From: CAZWKX01 sp964633975
GTDB lineage: Bacteria > Actinomycetota > Acidimicrobiia > Spongiisociales > UBA11373
DNA: 30,249 nucleotides
NCBI GenBank assembly: GCA_964633975.1
Contig: CAZWKX010000025.1
Coordinates: 1 to 30,249 of the forward strand
Direction: 5' to 3'
Each line of letters starts with the position of its first letter. Position 1 is the stretch's first letter. Below, one piece after another: positions 16,537-24,500 of this stretch. The position numbers and the translations under genes were made by a program. The notes under the pieces were generated by a model. It did not search any database. It was given only the letters and a program-made list of their open reading frames with translations, and was not told the DNA's origin.

Positions 16537-17028
16537 TCAGCCGACGGGACGGGCCGGCACACCCATCACCAAGACCCCGGGAGCGACATCGTGGGTGACC
16601 ACGGCGCCCGCCGCCACCACCGCCCGCTCTCCTATCTCCACGCCTCCCATGATCGTGGCCCCCGACCCGATGGAGGCCCTTCGTCGCACGATGGTCGAGA
16701 CCTTCTGCCAGTCGCCGTCGCCGCAAGGGTCGCCCTCCTCGGTGACGGCGCGCGGATTCCGGTCGTTGATGAAGGCGACCCCGTGGCCCACAAAACACTC
16801 GTCCTCGATGGTGACACCGTCGCATACAAACGTATGACTGGAGATCTTGCAGCGGGCGCCGATCACCGCCCCCCGCTGTATCTCGACGAACGCTCCGATG
16901 GTCGTTTCGTCCCCAATCTCGCAGCCGTACAGGTTGATGAACGACGACAGGCGCACGTCCCGCCCCAGGACCACATCGTCGCCGATCATCTGGAAGTCGC
17001 CGCTGAACCGCGCCCGCTCGCCCGGCAC
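16537..17028 (-). CDS. WlbB/WbpD/FdtC-like hexapeptide-repeat N-acetyltransferase
   Basis: 163 residues, almost entirely left-handed beta-helix turns (IGDETTIGAFVEIQ, RGAVIGARCKISSHTF). The stretch VCDGVTIEDECFVGHGVAF followed by INDRNPRA is the signature of WlbB/WbpD-type enzymes, which acetylate the 3-amino group of a UDP-sugar with acetyl-CoA. The C-terminus ends in GVPARPVG. The GTG start is separated from the upstream oxidoreductase stop by only two bases. A long loop insert (VTEEGDPCGDGDW) resembles FdtC/WlbB loops at the active site. It probably completes the acetamido sugar begun by its two operon neighbours. Confidence 0.85.
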   Translation of the reverse strand: MPGERARFSGDFQMIGDDVVLGRDVRLSSFINLYGCEIGDETTIGAFVEIQRGAVIGARCKISSHTFVCDGVTIEDECFVGHGVAFINDRNPRAVTEEGDPCGDGDWQKVSTIVRRRASIGSGATIMGGVEIGERAVVAAGAVVTHDVAPGVLVMGVPARPVG

Positions 17029-17030
17029 GG

Positions 17031-18068
17031 CTACTCCGGCACCAAGGACGCTACGGGGATGCTCGCTCCCTGGCAGCTCAGGCTCGTGCCCACCGCCTCG
17101 AGGACCTGGAGCACCCTGAGCCCGGCGCGGCCGTCGGTGAGCGGACGCCGGTTCTCCCTAATCGACGTGGCGAACTCGTCGACCACACGCCGCAGGGCCT
17201 CCACCTCACGGAACGCCGGCGCCAGCATGTCCCCAACACGGTAGGAGACCAGCAGACGCGCCCTCTCGGTGGGCTCGCTGGTGAGCTCGATGCCGCTGTC
17301 GTAGATGGTGACCCGCTGCGCCGGCTGCAGGTCGTCCCACACCAGCATCTTCTGCGACCCGCCGATGATCACCCGCCGTATCTTCGTGGGGCTCAGCCAG
17401 TTGAGGTGAGCGTGTGCCGTTGCACCGTTGCTGAGCCGGGCGAACAGGTAGCCGACACATGCGTGCCCCACCCCGAGAGGATCGGACGCATGGGCAGAGA
17501 CGCTATCGATGGCGACACCCGGCGGGAGGATGAAATCGAGTATGGAGATGTCGTGCGGCGCCAGGTCCCAAAACACGTCGACCTCCGACTGGATCAACCC
17601 CAGGTTGATGCGCACCGAATCGAAGTAGAGGAAGTCGCCGATCTTCCCAGAAGCGATGATGTCGCGGATCCTGCGAACCGACTCGGTGTAGCAGAACGTG
17701 TGATCGGCCATGATCGTCACGCCCGTCTCCTCGGCGGCCTCAACGACCGCCTTGCCCTCCGCCGCCGTCGAGGCAAGCGGCTTCTCCACGAGCACGTGTT
17801 TGCCGGCATCGATGCACTGGAGCACGATGTCGTGATGGGTACCCGGCGGCGTCGCCACCGCCACCGCCTCCACCTGGTCGTCGCCGAGCATCTCGGCCAG
17901 GGTGTCGGTAGTCCGAACGTCCGTCTGCGTCGGGAGCGCAGCCCGCGCCCTCTCTAGGTCCACATCCACCACCCAACGCAGATCGGCCAGAGGGGTGGTG
18001 CGGAAGTTGCGGATGAGGTTCGGCCCCCAGTATCCGGCACCGACCACGGCTGTTCTAACGGCTTCCAT
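17031..18068 (-). CDS. Gfo/Idh/MocA family NAD-dependent sugar oxidoreductase (WlbA-like)
   Basis: 345 residues. The N-terminal Rossmann fold begins VRTAVVGAGYWGPNL and carries the family's EKP motif at 95-97 (HVLVEKPLA), where the Lys helps catalysis. The C-terminal alpha/beta domain contains WDLAPHDISI with the conserved His172. Members oxidise or reduce sugar hydroxyls; next to an aminotransferase and a WlbB-like acetyltransferase the expected step is 3-oxidation of a UDP-sugar. The ATG at 18068 was chosen because it puts the dinucleotide motif near residue 6. The frame runs on to 18248, but the extra 60 residues are low-complexity. It is the first gene of the minus-strand operon and is divergent from the FG-GAP gene over 161 bp, which should hold both promoters. 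Confidence 0.86.
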   Translation of the reverse strand: MEAVRTAVVGAGYWGPNLIRNFRTTPLADLRWVVDVDLERARAALPTQTDVRTTDTLAEMLGDDQVEAVAVATPPGTHHDIVLQCIDAGKHVLVEKPLASTAAEGKAVVEAAEETGVTIMADHTFCYTESVRRIRDIIASGKIGDFLYFDSVRINLGLIQSEVDVFWDLAPHDISILDFILPPGVAIDSVSAHASDPLGVGHACVGYLFARLSNGATAHAHLNWLSPTKIRRVIIGGSQKMLVWDDLQPAQRVTIYDSGIELTSEPTERARLLVSYRVGDMLAPAFREVEALRRVVDEFATSIRENRRPLTDGRAGLRVLQVLEAVGTSLSCQGASIPVASLVPE

Positions 18069-18229
18069 AGACACCGGGCCCGGTGGACTGCGGGGCCGTC
18101 GGTATCGTAGCCGTTCGCCCTCACTGGCCCGCTGGGCCCCCAGGCCCCAATGCTGGACCCCAGGACCGCCGCCTACACTTCCCCAATCCCGGCCCGGCGG
18201 CCCTCGCCCATGACTCCAAGTGCGCATCG

Positions 18230-19536
18230 ATGAACTGCTTGGCAACACGCATTGGGGCCGCCCTGACCACTGTGCTGCTCACGGTGCTGGCCGTAGTCAC
18301 CATCGTCGGGGCCGGCAATCGGGGTTCTCTTGCTGCCGGCCAGCCTGAATCGCTGTACGCCGGCGTTCCTTCGTACCAGGACTGCTATGCCGATGCGATA
18401 GCGACCGATGGATCCTCAGTGATCGTCGGAGCGCCGCGGGCCCGAGTCGGCGGCGGCCACCGAGGCGCCGCATACGCTTTCAGCAGCACCGGCTCGACCT
18501 GGTCGCCCATACCCCTGCAACCCGCCGTCGACCTCACGAAGGGTGACCTCTACGGAGCCGCGGTCGCCGTCGACGGACCGGTGGCCGTGGTGGGCGCACC
18601 CGGGACCGCGCATGGGCGGGGGGCGGCGTACGTCTTCCTCCGGTCGGAGGTTGACTGGGTCCCAGAAGCCGTCCTGACCACTCCCTCCGAAAGGAGCTTC
18701 GGCGCCGCGGTGGCCGTCTCCGGCGAGACGATCGTGGTCGGAGCCCCCGACGCCGGCGCCGGGGCCGTCTTTGTCTACACCCGCTCCACAGAGGCCAACA
18801 TCACCGACGACGCCGATCTCGACTACGGATGGGTGGCGCAGCGTCTCGTTTCGCCTTCCGGCACCGACGGCGGGGCTTTCGGCACCGCGGTGGCCATCGA
18901 CGACGATGTCATCGCAGTCGGGGCGCCGAACGAGAGTGCAGGCGCCGGCACGGTGACCGTGTTCGAGAAACGTGGGAGCGAGTGGTCACCCACCACCATT
19001 CCCGCCCTGCCCGGCCTCACCGGTCTCGGCTCATCGGTCGACCTGGATCTGCCGCATCTGGTGGCCGGTGCTCCCGAGAGCCCGGTCGTCCGCGGCGACG
19101 ACACGATTGCGGCCACCGGCCGTGTGCTCGTCTGGACCCGGAGCGTGAATGGAGACTGGTCGGACCCGTCGAGCCCTTGACGGCGCTGTGGGAGCCCCAA
19201 GCCGACACCCGTCTGGGGAGTTCGGTCGCCGTAAACGGCGACACCACGGTGGTCGCCATGCAGGGCAGGCTCCGCTGGGGTGATCTGACCAATCCCTTCC
19301 TTGTCGTCTTCGACATCACCGAGCCCGAAGCCGCCGAACCCATCGTGTACAGCCAGGTGACCAGCCTTCAGGTCTCCGAAGGTGTATCGGTAGATCTCGC
19401 CGACGGCCTGCTGGCCGTCGGCGTCCCCAAAGACGACGGCGCGCAGTGGATGAACATGGAGTCGCTGCGCGGCGTCTATCCGTCTTTGGGCTCGGCCTGG
19501 GTGTTCCACCTCATCACACCAGACGGTGGGCAATGA
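18230..19536 (+). pseudogene. FG-GAP repeat exported protein interrupted by a frameshift
   Basis: The first frame (18230-19180, 316 codons) starts with a short N-terminus and a hydrophobic signal or anchor segment (IGAALTTVLLTVLAVVTIVG). It then has regularly spaced FG-GAP-like blades: YGAAVAVDGPVAVVGAPG, FGAAVAVSGETIVVGAPD, FGTAVAIDDDVIAVGAPN and LGSSVDLDLPHLVAGAPE. It stops at TGA 19178-19180. The next blade (LGSSVAVNGDTTVVAM) continues in another frame up to 19536, with the switch between about 19150 and 19180. The total length is not a multiple of three, consistent with one missing base. The intact product would be a secreted or membrane-anchored beta-propeller of about 435 residues. The downstream frame ends in an ATGA overlap with the next gene. 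Sequencing error, a true pseudogene and programmed shifting are all possible; no obvious slippery heptamer is seen. Confidence 0.7.
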
Positions 19537-21011
19537 CCGTCGCCCGGAAACCCGACTCCTCCGCCCCGGTCGGCCCGCTCGAGCGGGCGCTCCTGCCGTG
19601 GGCCCACTTCGGGTGGATGGTCTCCCTGGTCATGGCCGGCGCTCTGGTGTCGATAGCTGCGGGGCATCTGATCTCGGCCCGCTCCGGCGTTGGCTTTGAC
19701 GGCCGCCTCTATGCCCAGATCGCCGCCAACTCCCCGGAGAGCCTCCAGCAGCTCGTCAGCGCCAAGAGGGCCTGGCGCATCGGCCCTCCCATAGCCGTCA
19801 ACTTCGGCTTCACCGCGCTCGGGCTGTCCGATCCGAGCCCGGCGGACATCGTCGTCGGCTTCCGGCTGCTCAACCTCGGTGCCTGCATCGTGGGGGTCCT
19901 GGCCTGGTTCGGCATCGCCCGCACCACTCGCATGGGTCCCATCGGCACCTGGTTCGGTTTCACCGCCCTGTTCCTCAACTTCGCCGTGCTCCGGTTCACC
20001 TGGATCGACCCGGTCCTCGCCGACACTTGTGCATTTGCGCTCGGACTGCTTCTGGTCCTGGCCTACCTGCGTCGCTGGCAGTGGGCCGTGTTCTTGATCG
20101 GCTTTGTGGCGGGTTTCGTGTGGCAGCTGGTGTTTGTCGCCGCCATCGCCATGCTGATCCTGCCGCGTCGTTGGCCTGCCCGCGACAAGCAGGCCGGACC
20201 GACCGCGGTCTGGGCCGTTGCAGGCGCCGGCACGGCGGCCGCGGTCGTGCTCGCCGTCACCGCGGCGGCGGGCCGGGCCCCCTACCTGGATCAAGCGGCG
20301 GCGGCGCAGCCCTGGAAGTGGGGCATCCCCGCAGCCTCGATCTTGCTGGCCGCCTGGGTGCTCGGGGTCTCCGTCCCTCTGCTGCGCCACCTGCTTGCCC
20401 TGCGCCCCAGGGACTTCGTGAACCGACCCGTCACCCTGGGCGTTGCGGCTTCGGCCGTCCTCGTCTTCGGCGTCTGGTACCTCCACCGATTGGCCATCGG
20501 CGTTCCCGGGGAGGGACTCTCACTCGTCGACATGCTCGACAACCATCTGGCCCAGGCCGTGGCTGCGCCCGCCGTGTTCCTGGTGGCCCACGTGGTATAC
20601 CTCGGGCCCTGGCTGCTCCTCGCCATCTTTATGCGGCGCCGGGTCGTGCGCATCGGATGCGGCTACGGACCGGCATTCACCGCGCTGCTGCTGGCCCTGG
20701 CACTGTTCGCCGTCGGATCGGAGTCACGGCACCTGCTGGGGTACATGGCCTTCCTGGCCCTTCCCGCCGCTCAGGCCGTCGAAGAGATCCGCCTGCAGGC
20801 GCGCTGGGTCGTGGTCTTGGCGGGAGTCAGTGTGTTGTGGACCCGTCTCTGGGTCGATGCCGGAGTCGTCGCACCGGGACGCTCCTACTTCATGAACATC
20901 GGGCCGCGCATGACTCTGTCCGAGTACGTCGTCTTCGGGATGATCAGCACAGCGATGGCGCTGGGAATCTGGCTGGTGGTGCGGCGGGCGACCGAGCCGG
21001 TGAGCCTTTGA
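19533..21011 (+). CDS. Polytopic membrane protein, probably GT-C-like
   Basis: 492 residues with about ten transmembrane segments (for example MVSLVMAGALVSIAAGHLI, LLNLGACIVGVLAWFGIA, FLIGFVAGFVWQLVFVAAIA and MISTAMALGIWLVV). The first extracytoplasmic loop has GVGFDGRLYAQIA, an Asp-containing loop like the DxD/E region of GT-C glycosyltransferases and related mannosyltransferase-like proteins. The ATG at 19533 overlaps the previous stop (ATGA), so it is translationally coupled to the FG-GAP frame. It has a GGTGGG just upstream. I do not recognise a precise family; glycan transfer or lipid-linked sugar use is an inference from topology and neighbours. Confidence 0.68.
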   Translation: MTVARKPDSSAPVGPLERALLPWAHFGWMVSLVMAGALVSIAAGHLISARSGVGFDGRLYAQIAANSPESLQQLVSAKRAWRIGPPIAVNFGFTALGLSDPSPADIVVGFRLLNLGACIVGVLAWFGIARTTRMGPIGTWFGFTALFLNFAVLRFTWIDPVLADTCAFALGLLLVLAYLRRWQWAVFLIGFVAGFVWQLVFVAAIAMLILPRRWPARDKQAGPTAVWAVAGAGTAAAVVLAVTAAAGRAPYLDQAAAAQPWKWGIPAASILLAAWVLGVSVPLLRHLLALRPRDFVNRPVTLGVAASAVLVFGVWYLHRLAIGVPGEGLSLVDMLDNHLAQAVAAPAVFLVAHVVYLGPWLLLAIFMRRRVVRIGCGYGPAFTALLLALALFAVGSESRHLLGYMAFLALPAAQAVEEIRLQARWVVVLAGVSVLWTRLWVDAGVVAPGRSYFMNIGPRMTLSEYVVFGMISTAMALGIWLVVRRATEPVSL

Positions 21012-21551
21012 GAGAGCTGCCGTTCAAAGGGCGGTCTGCAGCCATCAATCGGTGTTTCTCTTGGTCCTCATGAGCGCAGGGACTTCTCCAGGCTACGGCA
21101 CGGTGGCCTGCCGGCGAAACAACGGGTGAGTACGTCGGCTCGGGTGATCGGCGAGTTCCGGCAGGGACGGATCGAGACGATCCTCGCCCTCACCCAGAAG
21201 GCCACAGCTCGCCTGTAGAGATCACGCGCCATCCCCAACCGGGCGTTCGCCCGACCCAGCGCGGCCAATCCCTGCCACTCACCGCTGGCCAGCCTGACCC
21301 CGATCGATCGCATCCTGGTTCACCCGGCCACCCACCGTCGGTTCCCCACCTCGAGCTTCCCGCATCACGGTGCCGATCCACGGTGTACCTTTGTAAACGA
21401 TTCATGCGTCGAATCCCGGGCGGCTGATGTCCGAGCGAGCGATGTAAACGTTTGCATGGGACTGGCTGACGCCATGTGTGGGTGCGCCAGCGTCGTGTGC
21501 AAGCCAACGTCCTCGGGTGCCGATCCCGGGCAGAGAGGGAGGAGAACGCTC
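21012..21551. other. Regulatory/intergenic region before the xylanase gene
   Basis: These 540 bp hold no gene that I can support. Short minus-strand frames such as 21068-21313 have no recognisable family; a decayed remnant is possible. The right third carries the operator palindrome at 21442-21457 and a weaker related sequence (TTGTAAACGATTCATGC, about 21391-21407). A strong ribosome-binding site (GGGAGGAG) lies eight bases before the ATG at 21552. Confidence 0.6.
21442..21457. promoter_or_regulatory. LacI/GalR-family operator palindrome
   Basis: ATGTAAACGTTTGCAT is a 16-bp palindrome with a single mismatched pair and a central CG, the form bound by LacI/GalR-family regulators (AAACGTTT core). 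It lies about 95 bp before the xylanase ATG, where a repressor of plant-polysaccharide genes would act. The regulator is not in the window. Confidence 0.7.
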
Positions 21552-24500
21552 ATGCGGTCGAAGAGGTGGTGGGCGGCGGCATTGTCCGTCGCGCTGCTGG
21601 TCCCGATGACGTTCGTATCGCCAGCAGGAGCAGCGGACCCGATCGTCGTGTCGTCGGTCGATTTCGAGGACGGGACGACGGGCGATTGGACGCAGAGCGG
21701 TGGTCCGACACTGACGGTCATCGACGACGGCGGCAACATGGTGCTGGAGGTGGCCAACCGCGCCAACGACTACGACGGTATCCAGAGTCCCACCGGGATC
21801 CTGACACCCGACGCCGAATACACCTTCACGATGCGGGCCAAACTCGCCACATCGGGTACCGCCGACATGCGGTTCGTGGTGAAGCCGGCATATGCCTGGG
21901 TCGGAAACACGACAATCAACGGTGACGATTGGACGACGGTGACCGGAACCTACACGGCGCCGTCGGACGGCGACCCTGCAGCCATGCAGGTGTACATCGG
22001 CACCGGCACCCACTCCGTCGACGGCGACACCTACACGTACCTCGTCGACGACATCGTCCTCACAGAGATGCCGACGACGACCGAGATCGTCGTGTCGTCG
22101 GTCGATTTCGAGGACGGGACGACGGGCGATTGGACGCAGAGCGGTGGTCCGACACTGACGGTCATCGACGACGGCGGCAACATGGTGCTGGAGGTGGCCA
22201 ACCGCGCCAACGACTACGACGGTATCCAGAGTCCCACCGGGATCCTGACACCCGACGCCGAATACACCTTCACGATGCGGGCCAAACTCGCCACATCGGG
22301 TACCGCCGACATGCGGTTCGTGGTGAAGCCGGCATATGCCTGGGTCGGAAACACGACAATCAACGGTGACGATTGGACGACGGTGACCGGAACCTACACG
22401 GCGCCGTCGGACGGCGACCCTGCAGCCATGCAGGTGTACATCGGCACCGGCACCCACTCCGTCGACGGCGACACCTACACGTACCTCGTCGACGACATCG
22501 TCCTCATCCAGACCAGCGAGGTCGAGCCGCCACCTCCTCCCGAGGTGATCGTGGCCCATGAGGACTTCGAGGACGGCTCCTACGACCCGTGGGTGCAGAG
22601 TGGCAGCCCAACGCTGACGATCATCGACGACGGCGGCAACATGGTGCTGGAGGTGGCCAACCGCTCCAACGACTACGACGGCATCAAGAGCCCGGCCGGG
22701 TTGCTCGTCGCCGACGTCGAATACACGCTGTCGATGCGGGTGAAGCTGGCAACACCCGGCACCGCCGACGTGCGGTTCGTCACCGATCCCAATTACAACT
22801 GGATCGGCAACACGACCGTAAACGGCGACGACTGGACGACCGTCACCGGCACGTACACGCCGTCCGAGGCCGTCGCCGTGTTCATCGGCACCGGCACCCA
22901 TTCGGTCGACGGCGACACCTACACGTACCTCGTCGACGACATCCTCATCACGTCGCCGCCCCCGATGGGCGTGGTGCTCGCCACCGACTTCGAGGCAGGT
23001 CTCGACGGCTGGGTCGCCCGTGACTCGCAGGGCACCCCGACGGTTGCCGTGACGACCGCCGAAGCCCACGGCGGGCTCCAGGCGGCGCTGGTGTCGGATC
23101 GCACCGGCCAAGGCGACGGCATCGGCCACGACGTGACCGGCATCATGATTCCCGGAGTCCGCTACCAGATCACCGCCTGGGTGAAGATGGCGGCGGGTGC
23201 CGGGAGTGACAGCATCTGGCTGAGTATGCAGCGGGTCAACGATGGGGCGGACTCCTTCGACACCGTCGGACAGTTCAACGACACCACCGACAGTGCATGG
23301 CGGGAGGTCACCGCCACCTACATGATGGCCGAGGCAGACACCGCCTTCTTGTACTTCGAGACGTCGTACAGCACGGGCGGCAACGGCGACTTCCTCGTCG
23401 ACGACGTCACCATCGAGGCGCTGGCCCCACCCGTGGTGCAGGACCTCACCCCAATCAAGGACACCGTCGACTTCAACATCGGCGTCGCCATCGACTCGCG
23501 TGAGACGACCGGGTCGGCAGCCGAGCTGCTGCTGCGGCACTTCGATCAGGTGACGCCGGAGAACCACATGAAGCCGGAGGCGTGGTACGACGCCGATCGC
23601 ACCTTCCGGATCCATCCGGAGGCGACGGCCATCATGGACTTCGCCCAGGCCAACGGTCTCGCCGTGTACGGGCACACGCTCGTGTGGCACAGCCAGACCC
23701 CGGCGTGGTTCTTCGAAGCCGCCGACGGCACTCCCCTCACGAACAGCGCTGCCGATCAGGAGATCCTGCGCCAACGCTTGGAGGACCACATCTACGGAAT
23801 CGCCGAGGCACTGAGCAACGAGTACGGCTTGTTCGGTTCCGAGACGAATCCGCTCGTGGCCTGGGACGTCGTCAACGAGGTGGTGTCAGACGGCGCAACC
23901 GACGACGGTCTGCGCCGCAGCCCCTGGTACAACGTGCTCGGTGAGCAGTACATCGATCTCGCCTTCCAGTACGCCGACGACGCGTTCAACAACGTCTATG
24001 CCGATCCGGCGGCCGACCGGCCGGTGCTGCTGGCGATCAACGACTACAACACCGAACAGGCGGGGAAGCGGGACCGGTTCCACGACGTGACGGCGCGGCT
24101 CATCGACCGTGGTGTTCCCATCGACATCGTCGGGCACCAGTTCCACCTCAACCTGTCGACGCCGGTCCAGGTGCTGGAAGACGCCTTCGTCGCCTTCGAG
24201 GACCTGCCGGTGACCCAGGTGGTGAGCGAGCTCGACGTCACGACCGGCACCCCGGTCACCGAGGCGCTCCTCATCGATCAGGGCTACTACTTCCGAGACG
24301 CCTTCCGGATCTTCCGCACCTACACCGACGACCTGTTCTCGGTGACGGTGTGGGGTCTCACCGACAGCCGGAGCTGGCGGATCGGCTCCGGCGACCCGCT
24401 CGTCTTCGACGACGATTACCAGGCGAAGCCCGCCTACTACGGCATCGTCGACGGTGAACTCCCATCGCGCCAGCGCACGGCCTTCGTGTTCATGGCGGAC

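Noticed and set aside
21068..21313. An 81-codon minus-strand frame as a transposase remnant
   Set aside because: No catalytic motif or terminal inverted repeats could be seen; the resemblance is too vague to name.
21402..23789. A 795-codon open frame on the minus strand opposite the xylanase gene
   Set aside because: It follows the repeats of the xylanase coding strand in a GC-rich genome, has Val/Asp/His-rich low-complexity content with the same internal duplication, and has no start context or family.
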